A stretch of 64,000 bases of DNA. Origin: Trametopsis cervina (Eukaryota; Basidiomycota; Agaricomycetes; Polyporales; Irpicaceae). Both the position numbers and the translations under genes were made by a program. The notes under the pieces are model-generated. The model did no database searches. It was not told the DNA's origin and was given only the letters and a program-made list of their open reading frames with translations. Numbering within the stretch: the first letter of the stretch is position 1; every line of letters begins with the position of its first letter. The stretch is from positions 1,461,035 to 1,525,034 of the forward strand of contig MU278348.1 of assembly GCA_022385755.1 (NCBI GenBank). The letters are read 5' to 3'. This document shows positions 48,736-59,021 of the stretch, one piece after another.

Positions 48736-51700
48736 TCAGTATGACGATGTAGTAGCACCTTGTACGTGTGTCAATGTAGCGCGTAAATCTGCCCGGATAA
48801 TGAGTACAAACGTATGCTTGAAGAATGATATTGACACTTACCGGTCATCTTGAAGGGTTTGGGTAGGAAATAGTCCATGCCAGACGCACGGCATTTTTCT
48901 TCGCTTTCCGCGCTAACGTTGGCTGTCAATGCTATGATGGGTAGTCTCCCCTGTATAGTCCCGCTATGTTCGAGTTCTCTGATTTTAGCGGTAGCACCAA
49001 ATCCATCAAGAACTAGAGGACACTGTATTAGTAACGTTCATGAGTGCGAGATAATGATGGTGACTGACCGGGCATTTGACAATCCATGAAGCAACACTGG
49101 AACCGAGTTTTGAGCACAAGCTGAATGGCTTGTTCTCCATCGTCCGCGGTTTCCACATCATAGCCAAGTCGTTCCAGAAGACGTTTTCCAAGATGTTGAT
49201 TGACCTGGGGTAAACAATTAACGGGGTCAACAACGATGCCAAGGCTCAGCGTACCTTGTTATCCTCAACGAGAAGAATCTTCAGGCGTTCTTGGGGATGT
49301 TCAAGTACAGGCGGAGTGTTCTCCGCCACAATCTCAACCTTGTGTTCTTCGCTCGGAGTTTTTCCCGTAGGGGCAAAGCGGACTCGAGGTGGAGAAGCAG
49401 GAGGCTGGACTGGGGCTGCGGGATTCAATAGGGCGTCCAGTAGAGCATGGGTGATGATAGGTCGCTTCACAAGAATGACGCCAGGTGTGTCGGCCCATGA
49501 CTGGTTTAATATCTGGAGGTCGTGGGCACTGGTATGCACGATAAATAGCGGCGGCGTCTTGTAAGATAGTCGAGATTCTATCATCTCTCTGAGCGCCGGA
49601 GACCGATTGAGAGATTCGACATCTGTCCACACGGCATCCGCACCCTTCAGCAAGTCCTGCAAGCTTGTATGATGGGGAACCAGAGAGACAGCTACGCCTA
49701 GCGGTTTCCAGAGGTCCACCAATAATCTTGCAGTGCGTTCATGCCGGTAAACGAGTTTAAGTCGCTTCTTTGGAGAGAGTGAAGCAGAGCGGCTGAGAGG
49801 AGACTGAGTAGGCACAGTGACAGGAAGCTTCACGATGAAGGTGCTGCCTTCGCCTTCCACGGATTCTACGTCCACACTGCCGGACATGCGCTCCACCAGG
49901 TGCTTAACAATGCTCAACCCAAGGCCTGTCCCTTGCCTTGGACGTGTCAATGTGCTGTCAGCTTGTCGGAAAGGCTGAAAAAGGGCCTGGCGGAACGACT
50001 TCGGAATTCCACACCCTGTGTCACTGATTTTGATAGCGACTTGATCCTTGGTATCCATGAACACATGTACGCAAATGTATCCCTCCTCGCAGAACTTCTG
50101 GGCGTTCGAAAGCAGCTGCAACAGATAGTCAGGTTCGGTGCAATATACAAGGCAGTATCGTCACGAACATTCATGAGAATCTGCAAGATCCGATGGTAAG
50201 CATAATTATTCTTGCGATGATGGAGAGTCTACATACCCTGTATGTGTAGGTCTCATCGAGGTAAACCTTTTCGGGAACATCGCGGTTAACCGATACGATG
50301 ACGTCAACGGCGGGGTGAGACGTTGTGAAACTCCGAGTTTCAATGATTCGTGCTTGGTCCTCGACCATCTTTCGTAAATCAACCAAGACAGGCCGAGCTG
50401 ATAGCTCCACATTGTCGCGGTCAAGCTGCGAGAACACGACACACTGATCAGCGACGAAATGGAGTACGGAGAAAGACCACGCTGTACCTTACTGAAGTCC
50501 AACACGTTGCCTGCGATGACGTTGATGGCGTGGCATGCCTGCTGAATACTAGCAATATACGCTGTTTGTTCCTCCGTGAGCGTCGTCATAGCCAGGAGCT
50601 CGCAGTACCCATTGACGGCATGCAATGGAGTCCGGATCTGTGCGAAAGTCAGTACACGAAAGACGATGATAAACGGCCACATACTTCGTGGCTAGCTACG
50701 GATATAAACTGTTGCTTGAGCTCATTCGCCTGTTCCGCTGCTTCCTTTTCAGCCATTATGCGCCATAACCGCCGTTTCGTGAGAATGACTTCCGCCATGC
50801 GGTTCCGGGATATGATAGCACTGTGGGCGAGGACTGCGTTGGAGATGACACAAACAAATGCTGCGAGTGCCAGTATGGTAAAGGGGAGGAATGTGGGGTA
50901 TCCTGCATTCTGCATGGGAGGAGACTTGGTGTAGAAAGATGCGGCTCCCATGCCTGAGAAGAAGAAGAGTCAGTGCGGCCATTACACGACAAGTAAAGGC
51001 TGACCTGTGTAGTGCATAGAGCAGACTCCCAGAGCTGCAAGTGTACTGAAGACGACTTGCCGACCGAAATGAACCTCCATGTGAACCATTGCTACACAGC
51101 CAAGGAAACAGACAGCAAACGCGACGATGTATGAGAAGATCACCACCATCAGGTCCCACTCCACCCTCCCTTCCGGAATCTCCATGGCCCACATACCTGC
51201 TTTTGTCAGATACGTGTGTCTCCCGGAGGGAAGAGCACTCACCGCAGTAATGCATAAATACGATGGCTGAACCCCAGATTGCAGCACGGACAAACACAAG
51301 AATATTGATAGTCGAGTAGTACTGCTTAAGCCAATAACGCCAGCCAAACGTGGGTACGGGTTTATCGCGGGCTTGGGCTTTGATTCGAAGTCGTGCTTCC
51401 CGGCTCAGTCCAGCATGTAGAGGATCACTCCACGAATGTGATGACGCCGTTGTCGGCAGTGTTGATATGCTATGTTCTGATGATTCGGAAGCACCCCGCG
51501 TGAGAGAAGTGGTGTCGTCACTCGAATCGGTGGTTAGAGGGGTACTGTCTTCCGATGTACGCGCAGAGGCCGTGTTCGCGATTTCCGGCAGGTCTGGCGC
51601 GGTCGGTGCCCTTGAACCAAACAACATATTCAAAGGTGCTCGCAAAGTAGCACCAAAGAGACTGAGCATCGAAAACGTTCCCTGAAGTGGTTCTTGGACG

Positions 51701-52482
51701 TCTCTATGATGATGTCCATGTGGATGACCGTTCAATTGGTGCGCAGGGAACGCTGCGTTGCGACCAGGACCATGGCTTAATGGGCCGTCCTGCGCGTTGT
51801 CATACGTATTGCGTGCATGCTCCTCGTCTTCATCTTCATCATCATTATCACCTTGGTCAGACGTACTTGCAAGCATAGGTCTCCGTTCCTCGTCTGTGAT
51901 AGATGGCGTGCGAGGTCTTCGGCCTGACTCTATGTCGTCATCTTGACCCTTCCCAAAAGCCATCGAATGGGCCACTGAGTAGAAGGATGAGAGCCCTTTC
52001 GACATCCTAACGATGAAAGGCGAGTGACGCAAAGCTTCTGAGACGTCGGCTGTTGTGAAAGCGGCAAAGGTGAACATGATTGCGATCACGGCAGAGAAAA
52101 TTGTCGAAGGGATGTTGTAGGTTATCTGCACATCAAGGCCACATGCAAGCATTCCGACTGTAGTAAGAATAGAGGGACTCAGTCTCCGACAAAGTAGAGA
52201 GCATTGTACTAACGCACCGAAATGCATCGACCAAATTGCCGTGAACCCAAACGCCACGCTCGCTAGAAAGTACCATACCCATTTCGAAGTCTTGGTGCGG
52301 GAGTACTTCGCATGAATGACTATTTGCGTGCTTGTGTACGCACCAAGCCACGAGATGCAGTATGACAAGAAAATGAGCTGTAGGACGCAATTTAGTACCA
52401 ATGAGACTCGACAGGGGTGTGTACTGACCCCATAAGACCACTCAGGAACCAACTGACGTTCGCCAGGCAAAGGACCGGGCAT
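48736..52482 (-). CDS. MHYT-domain hybrid histidine kinase
   Basis: Membrane sensor kinase of the fungal phosphorelay. The start at 52482 gives MPGPLPGERQLVPEWSYG and, after an intron, several membrane segments (LIFLSYCISWLGAYTS; WVWYFLASVAFGFTAIWSMH). Three MH(F/Y) motifs, WSMHFG, VFMHYCG and CSMHYTG, identify an MHYT sensor domain. A large Asp/Glu/Ser-rich cytoplasmic loop (about 51960-51390) separates the segments. The kinase part has the H-box SHEIRTPLHAVNGY with the intron right after His-Glu (about 50690), N-box LLSNAQKFCEEG, G1 DTGCGIP, F-box FQPFRQAD and G2 GTGLGLSIVKHL. The receiver domain gives KILLVEDNK, phospho-acceptor FMDCQMPVLDG, IIALTANV and FLPKPFKMT, ending at 48736. All catalytic residues appear present. 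Its output in fungi usually runs through Ypd1 to Ssk1 and Hog1 (known); the ligand is unknown. Confidence 0.88.
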
Positions 52483-53084
52483 GGTGGCGAAGCTAGCTGG
52501 CCGTAGGCAGCAACGAGCGAGAACGCTGTTGATTGAGAAAGCTAGGGGAGAAATGGTCCTATGGTTGCAGCCGACAACATATACAAGCGGCTGAGAGATG
52601 ACCTCAAGCTGACGAGCCACGTGCAGATCTTCATCGGGACAAAGGGGCGGAAGGCGGAAGCCGGGCTATACCGAACGTCACTGCCATGAAATATGCATCC
52701 GCGACGGAAAACATAGTGGAGGAGGACTTATGGTGGATAGGTAGCAATGAGAGTAGGAGGTAGGGAGCAAGAGATGAGACTCTCAAAACCCCTGAGACAG
52801 CCAAGGGCGCCCCGGTTGCCAAACCGAACGCGTAAAGTCAAATATTGCATGTCTGATCCCAAATGGGGGGACGTCCAGACTCTAGAGTGAGCGAGAGCCC
52901 GGCTGGGCCCACAGCTCGGCCAATGCACGGTCTGTACTGATTGAAGGCGTACACTCTAGCAGGCATCACACGCGACGACGAAAAATAAATAAAGTGCTGA
53001 TAGACTGTAAACTGGGAAGTAAATGACATGCAAACAGACAACGACGGATGAGTTAACGCGTGGGCCAAGGACCCGATAACATGC
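52483..53084. other. Intergenic region between the histidine kinase and NOPCHAP1-like genes
   Basis: About 600 bases; no coding feature is supported. It holds the presumed promoter and 5' leader of the histidine kinase gene and the 3' end of the neighbouring minus-strand gene. Confidence 0.4.
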
Positions 53085-53925
53085 TCATGTCCGGCTTTCT
53101 CCAGAGCTAACCGGTGAACTGGAGTCCTGTGAGGCGGCAAAACTTCCCTCGCCAAGTACAACGATACTAGGGCGAGTCGAACTCCTACGAGGCAGCGGTC
53201 TAATAGGCCTCTTGGACTGGAATGTGGACATAGTGGACGAGATGATATCAACCGACGAATCTGAGTCGTATTCGTCCGATGACTCGGACTCCGAGCGAGA
53301 GTCCGACGAGCCAGAGGAAGACGAAGTGCGTGTTGCGTCCTCATCCTGCATTTCGGTATCCGAGTCATCTGCTGAAGAGCTTGACGCACCCTTACGCTCC
53401 TCAAAGACACCGAGTCCGAGGTCCTGAATGTAGATGAGCGCGAGTTAGCACGGGTAGTGGTGACGAGGCAGACCATCTTAATATAGGGGCCTTCGCCTTG
53501 CAACTTCTCAATGTCAACGCTTTCTGGGTCATCTTGAGCTCTGCGCGTGATCTCGGCAGTCGATGCTGCAAATTCTGGAAGAAAAGCTTGGACACGCGAC
53601 AAGACTGTTTATGGCGCGTCAGCAGTCGTGACACATCGTGCCATAGATAAAACTGGCACGTACGTTCAGAAGGAGGGTCAACCATGAACGTCTTACGGTC
53701 ACCAAAGTCGAAAGAGCGTGGTAAGTTTCCTGCCTGAGGGTTGGTCGTTCTATTTAGTTGTACGAACATGTCGTCTATCCGACACATCCCAGTAAGACAT
53801 CATTTGGGAGAATCAGATGGTTGGCACATACGAAGTCGCTGCTGTCTGCTCTCGTCATCTTCGATATCTAACCTCTGGGAGCCTCTTAGCTCTTCTCTCG
53901 CTAAATCATTACGGGTGTCGCTCAT
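53085..53925 (-). CDS. NOPCHAP1-like protein (DUF4598)
   Basis: Small acidic, Ser-rich protein. The start at 53925 gives MSDTRNDLAREELRGSQRLD and, after a GTATGT...ATAG intron, DDMFVQLNRTTNPQAGNLPR and SFDFGDRKTFMVDPPSE. The next exon has the core RVQAFLPEFAASTAEITRRA, DDPESVDIEKLQGEGPYIKM, and the following exon DLGLGVFEERKGASSSSAED. The core pattern (FLPE...ANxEL, DIE, YIxMDLGLGVFE) matches the DUF4598/NOPCHAP1 family, which in mammals bridges the R2TP chaperone and NOP58 during box C/D snoRNP assembly (known). A long Ser/Glu/Asp tract (SSSSGSSDSRSESESSDEYD) and basic tail end at 53085. Function in fungi is inferred. Low-complexity composition makes the tail boundaries less certain. Confidence 0.7.
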
Positions 53926-54211
53926 TCTGTCGTTAGCATAGTGTGGAGTGCGGAACTAGAGTACGAGCAAAGACCACCGACTCCTGAACTCGGTTCTTTG
54001 CAAGTCACGTGCCGCGGATACAATACCTGGGCGCTTGAATACTGAAGATTTGTTACTTACCGATTGCATCTCTCAACTTGAAATTGACCGCACTTCTGGC
54101 CTGTCCTCAGCCTGCTAATCGTTTCGTACGGATCTGGGTGTCCTCGTCAACATAGCATTTCCTGCCCTTCTATCAAGCGCATTGCGCTCTGTAAAATATT
54201 GTATTCCAAGA

Positions 54212-55995
54212 ATGTCAGAAGCCGGTCCCTCGATTGCTAGAAAGCACCAAGGATATGAATTCTTTGAGAAAGTTCTTGGTAGCCCGAAATACGTTGTCGC
54301 CCCGATGGTTGACCAGAGCGAGCTGGTGAGCACACTGAGTCCTTGTGCGGATGAAAGCTGTCTGACCTGCAGTCAGGCTTGGCGGAGATTGTCACGGAAA
54401 TACGGTGCTCAGGTACGCAGAGTTGCAGCAATCACAGCAGTATTTTACCTTTCGTGTCTCTCATAGCTCGTATATACCCCGATGATACACGCCAAAGTTA
54501 GCACTTCTATATCTATTCCGAGGTTTACATCTTACATGATGGATAGATGTTCGCCCAAGGCGAGCGAAAGCCATACAGGGACGAAGCGTTCAATATCTCC
54601 AAAGGCGAGGAAGGGGGTCCCGGAGACAGACCTGTGATCGTTCAGTTTTGCACGAATGACCCCGAATATCTTCTACAAGCCGCCAAGATTGTGGAACCTT
54701 ATTGTGATGCTGTCGATATAAATTTGGGATGTCCCCAGGACATTGCGCGGAGAGGGCACTACGGCGCGTTCCTCCAGGACGAGTGGGACCTGATTTACAA
54801 TCTGAGTACGTGTTTTCTACCTCATCTCCGCCGTTTCTCACTAGCCGCCACGACCAGTCAACACGCTACACAAGAACCTATCGATACCTGTGACAGCGAA
54901 GTTCCGTGTGTTCTCAACTGTCGAGAAGACTGTTCAGTACGCAAAGATGCTCGAGAGTGCAGGGGCACAGATTCTCACATGTCACGGCCGAACGCGGGAG
55001 CAGCGAGGGCATCACAGTGTCGGTCTTTCTCCTTTGGGATTTTTGTTCTCCTCATGCAACTCAATACTATCATTTTGTTCAGGGCCTTGCCGACTGGGAG
55101 AAGATTCGGGCAGTCAAGGAATCGGTGTCCGTGCCTGTCATTGCTAACGGCAACCTCCTCTTCTATTCAGACATCGAGACATGTCTTCTGGCCACCGGCG
55201 CCGACGCAATCATGTCGGCGGAGGGAAACCTATACAACCCTGCGCTCTTCTGCCCAGGTTCATCTGCATCAAAGTACACGCCAGACGATCCGTCTGCTCC
55301 GTCGAATTGGATAATTGCCTCAGACACTGGGCTGCACTTACCGCATACAATGCTTGCCCTGGAATATCTCGAGATTGTCAACTCACTTCAGACATGGACT
55401 TCTCCCAGTGCCGTCAAGGGTCATCTGTTTAAGCTTCTCCGGCCGGGAATGAATCGTGAAACCGATCTGCGCGAGCAACTTGGGCGAGTCAGATTCACGA
55501 AAGGTAAAGAGAAGGAGGCATATGCGAAATACGAAGAAATAGTTAAGGAGATGGACACGCGCATGCGAGTGAGTTCCGCCGTCCATGAGAACACTATATG
55601 GGAGATTGATACTTTCGTGATTACTAGCGCGATGCAAAGGCCGCGGAGGGCCGATCCATCGAGGAACTCATAGTTATAGATCCAACAACTGGTGTAAAAA
55701 TACTTCCTCACTGGGTCGCCCAGCCATACACTCGGCCGCTACTCGATACCAATGGAAAGAAGCTACAAAGGCCAGATGTAGCTCAAGTGGCAGATGTTCT
55801 CTCGCCGAAAGGTATGTGATATTTCTATACTGCCACTTAGGCTTAATTAACTGTCAATCATCAGATTATAACAACCAGACCCAGACCCATGGCGAGAAAC
55901 GGCCGGTTTCAGCACGCACTCCTGAGCCAGAAGTCATCCCCAAACGAGCTAAAGTTGCGGAGGAGTCCGCAGAGCCTATGCCTATCCCCGCATGA
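54212..55995 (+). CDS. DUS1: tRNA-dihydrouridine(16/17) synthase Dus1
   Basis: FMN-dependent enzyme reducing uridines 16/17 of the tRNA D-loop. The start at 54212 gives [20 protein letters not shown] and then [20 protein letters not shown], with an intron inside. A further exon reads YTPMIHAK, and the large exon at 54547 gives [35 protein letters not shown], the catalytic-Cys region [20 protein letters not shown] and [14 protein letters not shown]. Next come [37 protein letters not shown], the exon [20 protein letters not shown] with [20 protein letters not shown], and [16 protein letters not shown]. The C-terminal extension is charged and ends [20 protein letters not shown] before the stop at 55995, with a nuclear-signal-like PKRAK. 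The FMN-binding and catalytic motifs are intact. It diverges from the NOPCHAP1-like gene. Confidence 0.92.
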
Positions 55996-56170
55996 TAGGC
56001 TACATTCTTCACGCCTTCCTCGTTCATTGGACAGTCACAGCATCCGTACAGGGTATTATTGTTCACTTATACATCTATGTCTACAGCCATGGTCTTGTTC
56101 GGCCAAGGTAGTACACCAACTAAGCTACTGTACAATGATATTTGACGTTCGATCCTGATACCTCCGTACA

Positions 56171-57667
56171 CTAAAGACCCCCGCCGTTCAGAATGTACTC
56201 GATCGCAGAATGTACGTTGCCACCGGTGGCAAGCAGCGCCCGCACGTTCTGAGATGCATTCGTGAAGCCCATATCCTGAAGTTGCTGGATGGTGCGAGAT
56301 AAATATGAGTTTGGGCTGAACGGAAACGGTAAGATTTAGTGCTCACCTGCAGTTGTGTTTGGAAACGCTCCTCCGGAGGTCTGGAGTCTGCTGGAGCAGC
56401 AGGTGCACCAAAACCTCCCAGGCCACCTCCAAGGCCTCCCAGACCACCGCCCAGACCACCGCCACCCCCGAATACACCCATCATCTGTTGAAACATCGCC
56501 GGGTCAAACGCACCGAATGGATTCGCGGCGTTGGCGTTGGCGTTAGGGGTAGCATTCGCGGCGTTCGCTCCGCCAGGTGTCCCAGTGGCCGCAGGAGGGG
56601 GGAAGTAGGGATTGAAGAACGGTAAGGGGGGAGGAGAACCAACACCGGTTGTTCCTGTCCCCGCTGTCGGCGACGTGCCAGTAGCCCCTGAGGGTGCGCC
56701 TGGTGCAGGGAACCCACCGAAGTCGCTGTCTCCGCGCATCATGGAAGACATCTGGAGCATCATGCGAAGCGAGTCGGGGTTGGACCTAGGCATACGATGC
56801 ACTTAGTCAATCACGAGATTATGTATTCTCCCCCTGATACGCACATCATGTTACGGAAGCCCTCACTCTGGAAGAGCTGTCGAACTTGCGGCCCCATCCC
56901 AGCCAGATGGGGGTTACTAGCTATCACTTGATCCAGAAGGGCAGGATCGGACATGACACTGGATAATTGCTCTACAAATCTAGGATTATTGAGCATGCCT
57001 TGCATCTAATCATGACACAAAACAGCGGGGTCAGATACCAAGGGTGAGATAGGAAGCGCTGGGGATTCCTCGCACCATGTTCGGGTCGTTGGGGTTCACG
57101 CCCATCTGAGCAAAAGGATTGAAACCTGCCATGGGGCCGCCAAACGCTCTCGAGCTGTTAAGCTGAGTCAGCGGATCGTTGGGGTTCTGTCCAGTTTGCA
57201 TTTGGGGAACAGGCTGGGGTGCAGCGGCGGCTTGCGAACCACCAGCTCTGGATGCACCCTTCACCATATGAATTGTATGCGTAGACTGAATCTTGTATAT
57301 TGACAAGACATCTTCATCCTACCGACAGACGCGTCAGTCTACCTCAAGCGTTTGTTACGGCTGTGGCGGTGATACTTACTTTGAGAACGCGTCCTGGTTG
57401 ATCATCCGCAGCCTGAGCAAGGCACACTAGCAGATAAAGGCACTCTACTACTCACCAGAGTAAATCAATCTCTGACGGTCTGCAGTAACGTCCGACTTCT
57501 CAGCGATGGCCTGCTTCAGATCAAGCACTGTCTTGTCGGTGGTTATAGTGATCTGGAGCTTGAGCTCGCTTGGACCTATTATCTGTGAGGTTGATTCTGT
57601 GAAAATGTGTGCAGATCGCACCTTTCACGTTAATCTGGATTTCCGAGGGTGCTTGCGTGTCGGTCAT
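56171..57667 (-). CDS. DSK2: Ubiquilin/Dsk2 ubiquitin shuttle protein
   Basis: UBL-UBA adaptor that delivers ubiquitinated proteins to the proteasome. The start at 57667 gives TDTQAPSEIQINVKG and, after an intron, PSELKLQITITTDKTVLDLK, AIAEKSDVTADRQRLIYSG, a small exon (AADDQPGRVLK) and DEDVLSIYKIQSTHTIHMVK, a complete ubiquitin-like domain. An Ala/Gln-rich linker and NPFAQMGVNPNDPN lead to an STI1-type region, MLNNPRFVEQLSSVMSDPAL with LLDQVIASNPHLAGMGPQVR and MMLQMSSMM. A Gly/Pro/Ala/Asn-rich linker (FGGGGGLGGGLGGLGGGLGG) precedes PPEERFQTQLQ and the last exon with the UBA domain QLQDMGFTNASQNVRALLAT and GGNVHSAIEYILNG, ending at 56171. UBL, STI1 and UBA order and length match fungal Dsk2. 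The low-complexity Gly and Asn/Ala tracts are prone to length variation. Confidence 0.92.
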
Positions 57668-58212
57668 GGTTGTGTAAGTGCGAGAGGTAAGTCGCTTAAC
57701 GCCGCTATCGACTAGCAGACAATGACGTGGGCGCCTGATATCTTCTGGAAGGTGCTAGCCAATCAGAGTAGATTCCACGAGAGCAACTGTGGCCACAGTA
57801 TTGAGGTTGGTCTCAGAGGATTGCATGTTGTGCTGAAGATGGATAATGCGCAAAGTTTGCAACATGAGTTCCATGCGATGAGCAAATCGACTTTCGATAT
57901 GCCATTTCACGCAATAGCATCGCGACGGGGCACAGACTGATGCGTGGCGGGGCGTACGTTTACCTGAATATTATGACCGCACAGTAGCACGACGTATATA
58001 CTGTAGTGCTAAAAATGTCACATACACTGATAACAGGGACCTAGCCTGCGGTCTGCTGAGTGAACTGGTGGCGGTTATGATTACAATTGCTTAAGTGCAT
58101 TATACAGTATTACGTAATTCTAAGTCGCACTTCCGAGCGCGGCACGTTCAGAGTTACTCCTTGCACCAACACGCCCGTTTTCCATTCACCATCGACACGC
58201 ACCTCTACCACG
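57668..58212. promoter_or_regulatory. Bidirectional promoter region (DSK2 / FAS1 gene)
   Basis: About 545 bases between divergent starts. A 72-codon plus-strand ORF at 57722 (MTWAPDIFWKVLANQSRFHE) has no recognisable domain. The sequence is otherwise unremarkable. Confidence 0.35.
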
Positions 58213-59021
58213 ATGCAACTTTCCCTCTTTTCCATCCTGACTCTTCCACTACTCCTCTGCTCAGCTGTACAGGCCGACCAAATACCCCTCGGCTCAGTTG
58301 AAATGTCTGAGCCTTACGTCCCTCTCACGCAAAGTCAGCCTACAGTCGCGGATCTACTCACGATAGAATCTTCGGCTTCAATCTTCTATTCTTACGCCCG
58401 CGAACTCGAGTTGAGCTCACAATTCAGAGATGTCCACGCGCAGAACACGCTGTTCGTTCCGACGAACAAGGCCGTCATGGCTCTGGCACGCAAGCCGTGA
58501 GTGTTCTTCTCTTCGCGCCACCCGAGCACCCCGCAGCTACTGTGCGAATTCTCATGACTTATTCTTGTGTATTCGGACCATTTCCAGGCACCAGAGTCCA
58601 ATTTCCGACGAAGATATCGTGCTGACTGAGGCTGAGCTCGACAATCTATCGAAACAGAATGTTGAGCGTTGGATATCAGCGCATATTGTGCCTGTAAGCG
58701 TTGTCGGTATCCTTCCACGTTACTTACCTGACATCTCCCTCCCGTGCCTTCTTTAAGCAATATCTCACCACGCTTGCACCTGGTGATTATCCCACCCTTC
58801 TCGATGGAAAGACTGTCTCTGTCAAAGAGGTGTCAGGGAAGACCGATTCCCCGGCCTGGACGCGGGTGGTTCTGGACGATGATATACATATCATTTCAGC
58901 CAAGGAGGTACGAGCGTTAGCTTTGTGGGCAAACTTCATCACTTGCAATACTCATTTTGCGCTACTTCAGGCCTCTAATGGGATAGTATACATGATTGAT
59001 GAGACCGTGAAGACAGATTGA
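58213..59021 (+). CDS. Secreted FAS1 (fasciclin) domain protein
   Basis: The start at 58213 gives the signal peptide MQLSLFSILTLPLLLCSAVQ, then the FAS1 domain. The first helix is PTVADLLTIESSASIFYSYA with RELELSSQF; the H1 motif is NTLFVPTNKAVMAL; the following exon reads EDIVLTEAELDNLSKQNVER and WISAHIVP (the H-containing strand). Next come TTLAPGDYPTLLDGKTVSVK, ARVVLDDDIHIISAKE-type sequence, and a last exon NGIVYMIDETVKTD (H2-like), with the stop at 59021. Introns lie after LARKP, after AHIVP and after ISAKE. One FAS1 domain and a lack of a GPI signal suggest a soluble cell-wall or extracellular adhesion protein (inferred). Related fungal proteins act in adhesion and wall integrity (known). 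Confidence 0.82.

Noticed and set aside
53212..53427. Asp/Ser/Glu-rich plus-strand ORF
   Set aside because: Low-complexity mirror of the Ser/Glu tract in the NOPCHAP1-like gene.
57722..57940. 72-codon plus-strand ORF between DSK2 and the FAS1 gene
   Set aside because: No domain, no splice support, and the position fits a shared promoter; possible but not supportable.
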